64,000 nucleotides of DNA from Acinetobacter terrae (GTDB taxonomy: Bacteria; Pseudomonadota; Gammaproteobacteria; Pseudomonadales; Moraxellaceae), in assembly GCF_013004375.1 (NCBI RefSeq), contig NZ_JABERI010000010.1, positions 1 through 64,000 of the forward strand, in the 5' to 3' direction. Both the position numbers and the translations under genes were made by a program. This document shows positions 47,071-56,911 of this stretch, piece after piece. Each line of letters begins with the position of its first letter. The stretch's first letter is position 1. The notes under the pieces were generated by a model. The model did not search any database and was not told the origin of the DNA. It saw only the letters and a list, made by a program, of their open reading frames with translations.

Positions 47071-48102
47071 TTATTTAGTTGCTGGAGCTTCTTCTGTGGT
47101 CGGTTCTTCAATCGTTTCCTGTTTCGGTGCAGTAATACTACTTTCAGTTTGTGGTCGATCTAACAAGCCGAAACTTAAACGATTGGTGATGCTGCGTTTC
47201 TCCCCATCTTCAGAGCTTTGTTGTTGCTCTGCCTCTGTTGAAGTCTGCGCTTCACGTCCAAACACACCTAAAGTTGCGCGGTTAATCCAGCTGCCTTCAC
47301 TGCGTGCAGCACGAAGATTCACGCTACCATCCGCTTTAACCAGGTTTGGATAATTGAGCTTTAACACTTCAATATATTGCTTCGAAGTTTGCGTATCACC
47401 TAATTTGTCATAACCATAGGCAATCGTGGCTAAGGCTTCAGGCACTTGAGGCGTTTGTGGATAGTGTTCTACCACCCATAGTGAGCGTTCAACTGCAGCT
47501 AGCCATGCCTTGCGTTTGATATTAAAACGCGCAGCATTCATCTCGGATTCAGCCAATTCAGTACCAATAAACTTCATGCGCTGTGCTGCATCGACTGCAT
47601 AAGTGCTCGATGGGAAGCGGCGGATGAAATCTACAAAGTTCTGATAAGCCACTTTTAAATAGCTGACATCACGGTGTGCCTGCTTTAATGAGGTATAGCG
47701 TAATAGACCATTATAGTTTTGTTCCATATTCGCCACGCCACGAACATAGTAAGCATAGTCCACATTTGGATGTTGTGGATTTAAGCGAATAAAACGTTCA
47801 GCAAGTGCAATGGCACCTTCATAATCTTTTTGTTGAAATTTAACGTACAACAATTCTAATTGTGCTTGTTGCGCATAATCACCTGTAGGGTAATAAGTAT
47901 CTAGCGCTTCAAGATGCTTAGCCGCGTCGGTATATTGACCACGTTCAAGGGCTTTTTCAGCTTTTTGAATATAAACTTGCTCGCTAGATTGTGGTCCTGT
48001 ATCCACAACATCTTTCTTTGGATTACTGCTACAGCCCGCTATTGCCGACGCAACGCCTAAAGATAAAGCAAGCATTGTCATTTTATAACGTGGTAACGAC
48101 AT
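47071..48102 (-). CDS. bamD: Outer-membrane assembly lipoprotein BamD, with long C-terminal tail
   Basis: Essential part of the BAM complex that inserts beta-barrel proteins. The 343-residue product has a lipoprotein signal (Cys24, IAGCSSNP) and five TPR-like repeats (AEKALERGQYTDAAKHLEAL, LRYTSLKQAHRDVSYLKVAY, YPSTYAVDAAQRMKFIG). E. coli BamD is 245 aa; here about 95 extra residues rich in Glu, Ser, Thr and Gln follow (about 265-343). Divergent from rluD. Confidence 0.93.
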   Translation of the reverse strand: MSLPRYKMTMLALSLGVASAIAGCSSNPKKDVVDTGPQSSEQVYIQKAEKALERGQYTDAAKHLEALDTYYPTGDYAQQAQLELLYVKFQQKDYEGAIALAERFIRLNPQHPNVDYAYYVRGVANMEQNYNGLLRYTSLKQAHRDVSYLKVAYQNFVDFIRRFPSSTYAVDAAQRMKFIGTELAESEMNAARFNIKRKAWLAAVERSLWVVEHYPQTPQVPEALATIAYGYDKLGDTQTSKQYIEVLKLNYPNLVKADGSVNLRAARSEGSWINRATLGVFGREAQTSTEAEQQQSSEDGEKRSITNRLSFGLLDRPQTESSITAPKQETIEEPTTEEAPATK

Positions 48103-48173
48103 AAAAATTCCTCTGTTAATACGGGCAATGAGCTACAATTGCACTATTAAACCACTTTTGTCTGAATGAGCAA

Positions 48174-49226
48174 ATGAGTCAAGCACAATCTTCTAATTCT
48201 AATTTCCCTGAAACTGATTTCAATTTACTTGAAGATTCTGAGGATGCAGATAACCATACTTCAGACTCAACTGCAACACGTTTATCGTTGCAATTTCAAT
48301 TGGATGAAAGTTATTTAGGGCAACGTATCGACCAGGTTGCAGCTCTGGTCTGGAACGATTTTTCCCGTGAAAAATTGAAGCAGTGGCTGAAAGATGGCCA
48401 TTTGTTGGTAAATGGTAACACTGTCAAGCCCAAGTATAAATGTGAAGGCAATGAGCTTTTAACACTCAATGTTGAGCTGGAAGTTCAAACCAAAAGCTTG
48501 CCTGAAGATATTCCATTGAATATTGTTTATGAAGATGACGACATTATTGTCATTAATAAACCGGTCGGCATGGTGGTTCATCCAGGCGCGGGCAACAGCT
48601 CGGGTACCTTGGTGAATGCCTTGTTGCATCATTATCCTAAATCGGCTGAGTTGACACGTGCCGGTCTGGTACACCGTATTGATAAAGACACCAGCGGTTT
48701 GCTGGTGGTTGCGAAAAATCTGGAATCTCAATTTGCATTGAGTAAGCAGTTGGCGAAGAAAACCGTCTACCGTGTTTATGATCTGGTGGTTTACGGCAAA
48801 ATTATTGCCGGTGGCACCATTGATGAGCCGATTAAACGTCATCCGGTTGATCGTATTAAAATGGCCATCTTGCCGGGTGGTAAGGATGCGGTAACACATT
48901 ACAACGTGAAAGAGCGCTTCCAGCATTTCACCCGTGTACAAGCGCGTTTGGAAACGGGTCGTACCCATCAAATTCGTGTTCATTTTAGTTATCTGGGCTT
49001 TGGTCTGGTCGGTGATCCGGTGTATATGAGTCGTGTCCGCGTTCCTGCCGGTGCTTCTGAGTTACTGGGTGAAACTTTGCGTGGCTTTAAACGCCAGGCA
49101 TTACATGCATCAAAACTTGGCCTGGTTCATCCACGTTCAGGTGAAGATATGATGTTTGAAGCACCGTGGGCAGATGACTTTGCTCAATTGGTTGAAGTGT
49201 TACGTAGCGAAAACCAAGCCTACTAA
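48174..49226 (+). CDS. rluD: 23S rRNA pseudouridine synthase RluD
   Basis: Makes pseudouridines 1911, 1915 and 1917 in 23S rRNA helix 69. The 350-residue product has an S4 domain (about 40-100), then the catalytic core with Asp in GLVHRIDKDTSGLLVVAKN, and HQIRVHFSYLGFGLVGDPVY. It is divergent from bamD (as in E. coli) and lies 39 nt before pgeF. Confidence 0.95.
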   Translation: MSQAQSSNSNFPETDFNLLEDSEDADNHTSDSTATRLSLQFQLDESYLGQRIDQVAALVWNDFSREKLKQWLKDGHLLVNGNTVKPKYKCEGNELLTLNVELEVQTKSLPEDIPLNIVYEDDDIIVINKPVGMVVHPGAGNSSGTLVNALLHHYPKSAELTRAGLVHRIDKDTSGLLVVAKNLESQFALSKQLAKKTVYRVYDLVVYGKIIAGGTIDEPIKRHPVDRIKMAILPGGKDAVTHYNVKERFQHFTRVQARLETGRTHQIRVHFSYLGFGLVGDPVYMSRVRVPAGASELLGETLRGFKRQALHASKLGLVHPRSGEDMMFEAPWADDFAQLVEVLRSENQAY

Positions 49227-49265
49227 GCTATTTTATCGCTTGCTATGAATCATAAGGAAAGAGAC

Positions 49266-50006
49266 ATGCAATTTGTTCAAGGGCTTCCACAAGGCGTATT
49301 TGTTGGGCAGACACGAGTGCATCATCAAAAAGCTCAACCCTCTGCGCAACCTGAACTTGCAGGATTTAACTTGGCATTGCATGTCCATGATGATGCAAAG
49401 CGTGTACAGCAGCATCGTATGGCGTTACTACAGGAGTTTGCCGAATTCGGCGTCGATAAAGTGACCTGGATGACACAAACTCACAGCACCATTTGTCATA
49501 CCATCAATGAAGAAATTTATTTTGAAGCCCTAGAAGGCGATGGTCTGGTCACCCAGCGTAAAGCGCATGCTTTAATGATGATGACTGCGGATTGTTTGCC
49601 TGTCGTGCTTGGCAATGCAGATGGCACGGAAATCGCGAATCTCCATGCCGGTTGGCGAGGCTTGGCCAATGGTATTGTTGAAAATACCATTGCGAGCATG
49701 CAAAGTCAGCCAGCTTGGGCATGGTTAGGCGCTGCAATCAGCCAGTCATGTTTTGAAATTGGTGAAGAAGTCAAATTCGCTTTTTGTTCAAAATATCCTG
49801 AACTGGAGAGTGCTTTTAAAGACAGTGGAAAATCCGCTAAGTTTTATGCCGACTTGTATGCCATCGCACGATTTATTCTGCAGCAACACGGTGTTGAGGT
49901 TGTGCTTGGTGGTGACCAATGTTCTTATCAACAAGCGGAAGAATACTTTTCCTATCGCCGTGAAACAAAGACAGGACGCATGGCCACATTCGTGTTTATG
50001 GCTTGA
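49266..50006 (+). CDS. pgeF: Peptidoglycan editing factor PgeF (multicopper-oxidase-like, YfiH)
   Basis: Laccase-domain protein. In E. coli it removes wrong L-Ser from peptidoglycan precursors. The 246-residue product has the metal-site motifs WMTQTHSTICHTI, MTADCLPVVLGNADG and NLHAGWRGLANGIV. The start is ATG 49266 with AAGGA 8 nt upstream; the ATG seven codons earlier lacks a good site. It lies behind rluD, as in E. coli. Confidence 0.93.
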   Translation: MQFVQGLPQGVFVGQTRVHHQKAQPSAQPELAGFNLALHVHDDAKRVQQHRMALLQEFAEFGVDKVTWMTQTHSTICHTINEEIYFEALEGDGLVTQRKAHALMMMTADCLPVVLGNADGTEIANLHAGWRGLANGIVENTIASMQSQPAWAWLGAAISQSCFEIGEEVKFAFCSKYPELESAFKDSGKSAKFYADLYAIARFILQQHGVEVVLGGDQCSYQQAEEYFSYRRETKTGRMATFVFMA

Positions 50007-50045
50007 AACTGTTAAACTTGCTTAAAATTTACTGCTTTTATTGAT

Positions 50046-50597
50046 ATGTCTTTATCTTCGAAATCTATTGCCATCGTTTATCATAGCCCCTATGGACATA
50101 CTGCAAAAGTTGCCTCTTTTATTGCTCAAGGTGCCAAGCAAACAGGTATTCATGTGCATTGCATGAACATTGAACATGTCGATTGGGATGTACTAGATCA
50201 AGCTGATGCGATTGTTTTCGGCTGCCCAACCTATATGGGAAGTTTAACTGCTGCTTTGAAGTTATTTATGGAGCAGTCTTCCAAACGCTGGTTGGCACGC
50301 ACATGGCAAGGCAAAATCGCAGCTGGCTTTACCAATGGTGGTGGATTGAGCGGTGACAAGTTAGCAGTATTGCAACAGATTAATTTGTTTGCTATGCAAC
50401 ATGGTATGTTGTGGACAGGCTTGCCGATGATGCCCACCGGGCGTAGCACGCAGGATTTGAACCGGATGTCGAGCTTTTTAGGTTTAATGACCCAGTCTGA
50501 TAATGCACCTGTTGAAACAACACCGCCACAAGGTGATTTAGATACAGCCATCTGGTTTGGTGAATATATCGGCTTATTGCTGGCTAAACTAAAATAA
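50046..50597 (+). CDS. Flavodoxin-like / NAD(P)H quinone oxidoreductase (WrbA-type)
   Basis: The 183-residue product has a flavodoxin fold: the FMN phosphate loop YHSPYGHTAKVASF at the start, GCPTYMGSLTAALKLFMEQS, then FTNGGGLSGDK. Cytoplasmic. The nearest relatives are WrbA-like quinone reductases, but specificity is unknown. It follows pgeF by 39 nt. Confidence 0.85.
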   Translation: MSLSSKSIAIVYHSPYGHTAKVASFIAQGAKQTGIHVHCMNIEHVDWDVLDQADAIVFGCPTYMGSLTAALKLFMEQSSKRWLARTWQGKIAAGFTNGGGLSGDKLAVLQQINLFAMQHGMLWTGLPMMPTGRSTQDLNRMSSFLGLMTQSDNAPVETTPPQGDLDTAIWFGEYIGLLLAKLK

Positions 50598-50622
50598 AAG
50601 CAGATTGATGTGAATATTAAAA

Positions 50623-50645
50623 AACCTCCAGATGGAGGTTTTTTG
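50623..50645. terminator. Bidirectional terminator between the flavodoxin-like gene and smpB
   Basis: AACCTCCA pairs with TGGAGGTT around GA, flanked by A and T runs; the genes converge here. Confidence 0.9.
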
Positions 50646-50661
50646 TTTTATCGATAAAAAC

Positions 50662-51141
50662 TTATTTATGGAAAATACGTGCTTTATCACGCTGCCAATC
50701 GCGGTCTTTTTCAGTCGCACGTTTGTCATGCAGCTGTTTACCTTTTACTAAGGCAATTTCAAGTTTCGCTTTTGGACCTTTGAAATAACACGCCAATGGA
50801 ACACATGAATAACCTTTCTGGTTAATCGCACCCATTAACTTTTCAATTTCACGACGGTTCAATAACAACTTACGCGTACGTGTTGCTTCAGGCACAACAT
50901 GTGATGATGCGCTCAGCAAAGGCTGAACCTGTGCGCCAAACAAGAAGGCTTCACCATTTTTAAAGGTAATATAGCTTTCTACGATGGTCATACGACCTGC
51001 ACGCATTGATTTTACTTCCCAGCCTTGTAATGAAAGACCAGCTTCAAATTTCTCTTCAATAAAATAATCGTGGCGGGCACGTTTGTTAAGTGCAATAGTT
51101 CCGCCGTTATTTTTTTTAACTACAATACTTGCTTTCGCCAT
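50662..51141 (-). CDS. smpB: SsrA-binding protein SmpB
   Basis: Partners tmRNA in trans-translation. The 159-residue product has [29 protein letters not shown] and [20 protein letters not shown]; the basic tail ([18 protein letters not shown]) enters the ribosome. Divergent from coaD. tmRNA itself is not in the window. Confidence 0.96.
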   Translation of the reverse strand: MAKASIVVKKNNGGTIALNKRARHDYFIEEKFEAGLSLQGWEVKSMRAGRMTIVESYITFKNGEAFLFGAQVQPLLSASSHVVPEATRTRKLLLNRREIEKLMGAINQKGYSCVPLACYFKGPKAKLEIALVKGKQLHDKRATEKDRDWQRDKARIFHK

Positions 51142-51245
51142 AATCTGATACTTCCAATCTTACTGCTATTGTACCGCAACTCGAACCAAGATGAAGTTTT
51201 TTAAATTTATGAGGATTATTCACTAAAAAAACAAGTTTTTGTTAA

Positions 51246-51773
<528 letters not shown>

Positions 51774-51774
51774 C

Positions 51775-52038
51775 GTGTCTTTATATATTACCGATGAATG
51801 CATCAATTGTGATGTTTGTGAGCCGGTGTGCCCGAATGAGGCCATTTTTATGGGTGAAATCATTTATGAAATTCACCCAAACTTATGTACCGAATGTGTC
51901 GGGCATTTTGATGAACCCCAGTGTCAATTATTCTGTCCAGTCGATTGTATTCCGAATGACCCAGAGCATGTGGAGTCACAAGATCAATTGATGGATAAAT
52001 ATAAAAAACTGATTGCTCAAAAAAGCACAAGCAATTAG
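51775..52038 (+). CDS. 2[4Fe-4S] ferredoxin, YfhL type
   Basis: The 87-residue product has two clusters: CINCDVCEPVCP and, interrupted by an eight-residue loop, CTECVGHFDEPQCQLFC then CPVDC. This loop is typical of YfhL/FdxA-like ferredoxins. The start is GTG (51775) with AAGG 8 nt upstream. coaD and a YfhL-type ferredoxin are neighbours in many gammaproteobacteria. Confidence 0.92.
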   Translation: MSLYITDECINCDVCEPVCPNEAIFMGEIIYEIHPNLCTECVGHFDEPQCQLFCPVDCIPNDPEHVESQDQLMDKYKKLIAQKSTSN

Positions 52039-52064
52039 TGCTGAAGTTTGATAAGATGCGCCCC

Positions 52065-52444
<380 letters not shown>

Positions 52445-52476
52445 CTAATTTTTTTACAATTATTGTGTGATATTTC

Positions 52477-52505
52477 TTGACATGCAGCATGTTGAAATAG
52501 ATAAT
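52477..52505 (+). promoter_or_regulatory. Sigma70 promoter of the first tRNA-Met
   Basis: TTGACA (52477-52482), 17-nt spacer, GATAAT (52500-52505). A near-consensus promoter; transcription should begin about 8 nt before the tRNA. Confidence 0.8.
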
Positions 52506-52519
52506 ACGCGCACAGTTTT

Positions 52520-52596
52520 GGCTATGTAGCTCAGTTGGTTAGAGCACCGCACTCATAATGCGGGGGTCACAGGTTCAAGTCCCGTCATAGCCACCA
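52520..52596 (+). tRNA. tRNA-Met (anticodon CAT), elongator type, copy 1
   Basis: 77-nt cloverleaf with encoded CCA. Acceptor GGCTATG pairs with CATAGCC; anticodon loop CTCATAA in a CCGCA/TGCGG stem. The E. coli elongator tRNA-Met has the same layout, and the stem does not carry the initiator's three G-C pairs. A lysidine-type tRNA-Ile2 is less likely. Confidence 0.95.
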
Positions 52597-52603
52597 TTTT
52601 CAT

Positions 52604-52629
52604 AGGTCACGCTTCTATAAGCGTGACCT
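52604..52629 (+). terminator. Intrinsic terminator after the first tRNA-Met
   Basis: AGGTCACGC pairs with GCGTGACCT around an 8-nt loop, followed by seven T residues. Confidence 0.93.
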
Positions 52630-52664
52630 TTTTTTATGCTTAAAATTTATATTTAAAAAATAAT

Positions 52665-53072
52665 TTATTCGCACTGAATGGCGCTTGTTGCCAGTTTAAT
52701 TTTTGGAAATTCTTGATCGTATTTTTCTAGAATAGTGTCTTTCTTATCTGCACCGAACACCATTAATTGTAATTGACTAATTTTATGTTCAGTCAAATAC
52801 TGATATGCGCAATGCAGTGCGATCTGGTTTTGTTTGGCAATCGCTAATTTTTGATCTTCTGGAATTTGTTCAATTCGATAGAGTTTTTGTTGTGCTTTAC
52901 TGAGCTGGGCAAGGCTACGCTTTTGTTGCATGCTCAGCAGTTGTTGATTGTTGATCCAGCGTGCTACATCCATACGTACGCCATTGTAGTTCACAAAGAG
53001 GGGAGAGATCACTTGACAGCCTGTACCCACAATAGCGACTAAGCTTATACAGATTAATTTGAATTGATTCAT
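52665..53072 (-). CDS. Small putative lipoprotein (135 aa)
   Basis: I do not recognise a family. The signal peptide ends in a lipobox Cys19 (VGTGCQVIS). The mature part is helix-rich, with a basic region (SLAQLSKAQQKLYRIEQ). It is on the opposite strand to the two tRNA-Met genes that flank it. Role unknown. Confidence 0.65.
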   Translation of the reverse strand: MNQFKLICISLVAIVGTGCQVISPLFVNYNGVRMDVARWINNQQLLSMQQKRSLAQLSKAQQKLYRIEQIPEDQKLAIAKQNQIALHCAYQYLTEHKISQLQLMVFGADKKDTILEKYDQEFPKIKLATSAIQCE

Positions 53073-53208
53073 ATGCTTCTCGGTCTATTGAGGTTTTTAT
53101 TTGGGGGGAATAATGGGAAAAATATCATGAATAAAAGCGGGTTTTGTTTAAATATTAACTTAAAAATTTTAAATCGATTAAAGTCTGAACACTTGTAAAA
53201 TAAAGGGC

Positions 53209-53237
53209 TTGACGCTACTCGCTGAAATTTAGATAAT
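53209..53237 (+). promoter_or_regulatory. Sigma70 promoter of the second tRNA-Met
   Basis: TTGACG (53209-53214), 17-nt spacer, GATAAT (53232-53237). The leader around it (AGATAATGCGCACACAGTTT) resembles that of the first copy. Confidence 0.75.
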
Positions 53238-53252
53238 GCGCACACAGTTTAT

Positions 53253-53329
53253 GGCTATGTAGCTCAGTTGGTTAGAGCACCGCACTCATAATGCGGGGGT
53301 CACAGGTTCAAGTCCCGTCATAGCCACCA
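53253..53329 (+). tRNA. tRNA-Met (anticodon CAT), elongator type, copy 2
   Basis: 77 nt, identical to the copy at 52520-52596 including the encoded CCA. It has its own promoter and terminator. Confidence 0.95.
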
Positions 53330-53336
53330 TTTTTAT

Positions 53337-53359
53337 AGACCACGCTCTCAGCGTGGTCT
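53337..53359 (+). terminator. Intrinsic terminator after the second tRNA-Met
   Basis: AGACCACGC pairs with GCGTGGTCT around TCTCA-type loop bases; a T run follows. Confidence 0.92.
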
Positions 53360-53413
53360 CTTTTTTTGTGGGTCAAGAAAGTATTGGCTTGTATAAAAAA
53401 TACGAGAAAAGAA

Positions 53414-54454
53414 TTACAATTTGTCTTGGATATACTGCTCAATAAATTGATGTGTTGTTTCGCTTAAATAAAAAGGCGAGATCAGTTGCTGTAGAATCTC
53501 GTCTAATAAACCTTGTTGTTCTAGAGCCTGAATTGCATGCGGCAAGAAACGCAGTGCTTCCTGATGCAAATCAGCTTCATTTAAGCCAACAGACTGCAAT
53601 AATTCTTGTAGGTTGTAATCGGCAAAATAATCATAAAAAACGGCTACAACATCCAAAATCACCTGTTGTAAGTATTCGCCTTGTCTCAACTGTCGCCATG
53701 TTTCATAAACCAATATGAAAAACTCTTCAAAGTCGATGGCCTGGAATTGAGAGAAAGTTTCTTTTAAAGTTCTTTGTTTAACATCATCCCATAAATGCAG
53801 GCTGATATCGGCAAGTTCTTCATTGGGTAATAAAATGATATTACCCAGTTGTTTGAGCAGTGCCTGAGCAAGTTGCTGTTCCAATTTGAGTTCAATATTT
53901 TGTTGTTGGTCTTGAATAAAACTCAGTATTTTGGAACCCAAACCATATTCATGCGTATTTAACTTGCGTAGGTGATCCAGCCAAGGTGTATTGCTTTCGA
54001 GGATTTGATTAGCCAGCTGTAAACTCACGTGGTTTACTTGTGGATTGTGCTGCAGGTTGGCTTGAATGTAATGACGCAACTGGTCTAATTCAAGAATCTT
54101 GTACAGCCATAATTCAAACGATTCATCAGAAAATAGCTCATTGATTTGAGTGTGGCTATTAATGGCAAGATGATGAATTCTTTGTGCGATAAGGCCGATA
54201 AACTCTAAAATTTCCGCGCCTAAATTTAGTTCAAAAGCATATTTTTGAACCACATCTTGTAATGCTTCAAGTTGAATACATTGTTTTAATAGTATTTGAT
54301 CTGAATGGGTATAAATGTGATGAATAAATTTTTCTATGTATGGGTTATTTTGTTCTGCTAATAATTGTTTTTTAATAAAGCGAGTTTGCTCAAGCATAAG
54401 CGCTTGAGCAAACTGTGGAGCAAAGTCCTGCTTAGGCACCCGGTGCCCATCCAT
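53414..54454 (-). CDS. Hypothetical helical protein overlapping nadE (346 aa)
   Basis: I do not recognise a family. The product is very rich in Gln, Leu and Glu, helical in look, with no signal peptide or membrane segment. The first ATG (54454) lies 23 nt inside the 3' end of nadE. A second in-frame ATG at 54400 (MLEQTRFIKK) sits in the loop of a 13-bp hairpin. Either could be the start. Gene order implies co-transcription with nadE. Confidence 0.75.
   Translation of the reverse strand: MDGHRVPKQDFAPQFAQALMLEQTRFIKKQLLAEQNNPYIEKFIHHIYTHSDQILLKQCIQLEALQDVVQKYAFELNLGAEILEFIGLIAQRIHHLAINSHTQINELFSDESFELWLYKILELDQLRHYIQANLQHNPQVNHVSLQLANQILESNTPWLDHLRKLNTHEYGLGSKILSFIQDQQQNIELKLEQQLAQALLKQLGNIILLPNEELADISLHLWDDVKQRTLKETFSQFQAIDFEEFFILVYETWRQLRQGEYLQQVILDVVAVFYDYFADYNLQELLQSVGLNEADLHQEALRFLPHAIQALEQQGLLDEILQQLISPFYLSETTHQFIEQYIQDKL
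54383..54414. repeat. 13-bp perfect inverted repeat at the start of the orphan gene
   Basis: AGTTTGCTCAAGC (54383-54395) and GCTTGAGCAAACT (54402-54414) pair perfectly around a 6-nt loop. On the minus strand the loop holds an in-frame ATG. There is no T tract, so it is not a standard terminator; it lies 18 nt past the nadE stop. Confidence 0.7.
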
Positions 54455-56057
54455 TCATGATTGGATAGCGACGTTCACGGCTAAATGAGCGTGAGCTAAT
54501 ACGCGGGCCAATCGCAGCCTGACGACGTTTGTATTCGTTACGGTCGACCAGACGAATGATTTTTTCAACCACTTCTTTTTTAAAGCCTTTGGCAATGATG
54601 TCATCTTGGCTCATATCTTCTTCAATATAGGCATAAAGAATTGCATCAAGTACGTCATAAGCAGGTAAAGAATCTTGGTCTTTTTGGTCAGGACGAAGTT
54701 CAGCAGAAGGTGGACGAGTAATCACACGTTCAGGAATCACTGGGGTTTCTGAAATGCTGTTACGGTATTTAGCCAGTTCAAACACAATCGTTTTATACAC
54801 GTCTTTCAGAACGGCATAACCACCGGCCATATCGCCATACAGCGTGCAGTAACCTACAGAAAGTTCTGATTTGTTACCAGTAGCCAATACCAGATTACCG
54901 AATTTATTCGATAATGCCATCAACAGTGTGCCACGTGAACGAGCCTGTAAATTCTCTTCAGTCGCATCCGCAGGGCTGTTGCCAAAGAATGGATACAGGG
55001 TTTGCATGAAGCTGTGAACAATTGGATTGATTTCGGCAATACCGAAAGTCACACCCATATTCTTCGCTTGTGCGGCAGCATCTTCAACACTGATTTGAGC
55101 AGTGTAGGTATACGGCATCATCACGGCTTGAACTTTGTCTGCACCAATTGCATCAACTGCAATTGCAAGTGTTAGTGCTGAGTCAATCCCGCCAGACAAA
55201 CCTAGAATCACACCTGGGAAGCCAGAGCGTTGAATATAATCACGAGTCGCTAAAACCAGACCTTGATAAATTTCAGCCATGGTATCTAAAGCAGGAGTTA
55301 CTGTTCCAACTTTATAAGCTTGTTGTTCAGCTGCATATTCGGCGTAATAAATATCTTCTTTAAAGCTTGGTGCCTGTAAGGCAATGCCGCCATCTTTATT
55401 GATAACAAAACTGGTGCCATCAAAAATAAGGTCGTCTTGACCACCGACTTGGTTGGTATAAACCAAATTAATGTTCAATTGTTTAGCAAGCTCGCTCATG
55501 GTGGTAAGACGATGTTGCGGTTTACCCACTTCATAAGGTGAAGCATTTAAGACTAAAGCGGTTTCAACATTTAGTTGTGATAATTGATGCACGGTACTGA
55601 GTGACCAGATATCTTCACAAATCAAAACGCCAAATTTATGACCTAAATATTCAAAAACAAGGTGTTGATGTCCTTCGCTAAAATAGCGCTTTTCATCAAA
55701 TACGCTATAGTTTGGCAAGTTCTGCTTGTTATAAATGCCAAGCACTTGACCATCTTTCATTACGGCTGCAGCGTTGTAGCGGTGACCATCTTCTGTTTGA
55801 TTGACAAAACCAAAGACCATTACAATGTCTTTCACTTGGCTAAGTTGCTCAAATGCTTTTTGAGTACGTTTAGCAAGGCTGGGGCGGAGTAATAAATCTT
55901 CCGCAGGATAGCCAAGGGTTGAAAGCTCTGGGAAGATAATTAAATCAGCTTTTTGTTTTTTGGCTTCATTTACCTGTTCAAGCATTTTTTGAGCATTTGC
56001 TTCGATATTGCCAATATGCGGAGAGAATTGTGCAAGGGCAATTTTAAAACTTTTCAT
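54432..56057 (-). CDS. nadE: Glutamine-dependent NAD+ synthetase
   Basis: Last step of NAD synthesis, using glutamine as the ammonia donor. The 541-residue product joins a nitrilase-type glutaminase (Glu in FPELSTLGYPAEDLL, Lys and the active Cys in FGVLICEDIWS) to the ATP-dependent synthetase (PPase loop LGLSGGIDSALTLAIA, and KSELSVGYCTLYGDMAGG). The orphan gene overlaps its 3' end. Confidence 0.95.
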   Translation of the reverse strand: MKSFKIALAQFSPHIGNIEANAQKMLEQVNEAKKQKADLIIFPELSTLGYPAEDLLLRPSLAKRTQKAFEQLSQVKDIVMVFGFVNQTEDGHRYNAAAVMKDGQVLGIYNKQNLPNYSVFDEKRYFSEGHQHLVFEYLGHKFGVLICEDIWSLSTVHQLSQLNVETALVLNASPYEVGKPQHRLTTMSELAKQLNINLVYTNQVGGQDDLIFDGTSFVINKDGGIALQAPSFKEDIYYAEYAAEQQAYKVGTVTPALDTMAEIYQGLVLATRDYIQRSGFPGVILGLSGGIDSALTLAIAVDAIGADKVQAVMMPYTYTAQISVEDAAAQAKNMGVTFGIAEINPIVHSFMQTLYPFFGNSPADATEENLQARSRGTLLMALSNKFGNLVLATGNKSELSVGYCTLYGDMAGGYAVLKDVYKTIVFELAKYRNSISETPVIPERVITRPPSAELRPDQKDQDSLPAYDVLDAILYAYIEEDMSQDDIIAKGFKKEVVEKIIRLVDRNEYKRRQAAIGPRISSRSFSRERRYPIMNGWAPGA

Positions 56058-56291
56058 TACAACTTAATCCTATACCTATAGGGATATATACACAGACTTA
56101 TGATTTATTATGGCTATTGGTTCAACGCTGTGTACGTGACGACAAACAAATAGATGTTTAATCAATAATTAGCAATTCGATACTATATACGAATTGCGGC
56201 ATTTGTTGAGAAAAAAACAAAAAAAAATCCGAATTTAGACAAAAAAACTACAGCGTTAGTGGGAGAATAAGAACGCTAAAATGCATGGTTA

Positions 56292-56789
56292 TTGCCCGAT
56301 CAGATGACATTATTTATGAAATCTATATTGCATACTTTGAATCAGTTATTTGAGGTTAAGAATCGTAAATTAACCCAAGGTGAAAGGCAGCTTGCACAGT
56401 CTGTTTTTGGTACACATTTGCAGCTGGATTCTATTCGAATTGTGGCGCATCGGGCTGTTTTGAAAAATTATGCGATTAGCCCGAATGGACATATTTATTT
56501 CCATCCGCAAAACTGGTGCGAAGACTTTTCAAAACTGTCGTTAGCTAAACAGTCATGGTTAATTCATGAGCTGACTCACGTTTGGCAAATTCAGCAAGGT
56601 TTGGCTGTGGTGCGTAAGGCAATATTTGACCGCAAATATCGTTATGTCTTGGAGCAGGGTAAGTTGTTTTTGCAGTATGGCATTGAACAGCAGGCACAGA
56701 TGGTGCAGGATTATTTTATTAAAAAATCACGTGGTCAAGAGTGTCAGGCCTATGAGGACTGTATTCCGTTCCTGTCTCAAAAAGCGTGA
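56292..56789 (+). CDS. HELTH-motif protein, possible zinc metallopeptidase (165 aa)
   Basis: The product has an HEXXH-type zinc motif, LIHELTHVWQIQQG, near residue 91-104, the only strong feature. It has no signal peptide. The start is uncertain: TTG 56292 or ATG 56304; no good ribosome-binding site is seen. It is adjacent to nadE (divergent) and gltA (convergent). Proteins of this kind are sometimes labelled Vgr-related in Acinetobacter, but no VgrG sequence is present. Confidence 0.65.
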   Translation: MPDQMTLFMKSILHTLNQLFEVKNRKLTQGERQLAQSVFGTHLQLDSIRIVAHRAVLKNYAISPNGHIYFHPQNWCEDFSKLSLAKQSWLIHELTHVWQIQQGLAVVRKAIFDRKYRYVLEQGKLFLQYGIEQQAQMVQDYFIKKSRGQECQAYEDCIPFLSQKA

Positions 56790-56864
56790 TCTTGTGCTGA
56801 GCTTAAAATAATAAAGTAGTTTATTGGGTATTAAGAAAAAATTAAAGTATTTTTGAGTCATAAA

Positions 56865-56888
56865 AAAACCACCCGAAAGGGTGGTTTT
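56865..56888. terminator. Bidirectional terminator after gltA
   Basis: AAAACCACCC pairs with GGGTGGTTTT around GAAA. T runs on both strands, between converging genes. Confidence 0.93.
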
Positions 56889-56911
56889 TTAAATCGTAGA
56901 ATTCTTTCGAA

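Noticed and set aside
52520..53329. The two tRNA-Met as attachment sites of a genomic island
   Set aside because: Only one small gene lies between them; there is no integrase, and each tRNA has its own promoter and terminator.
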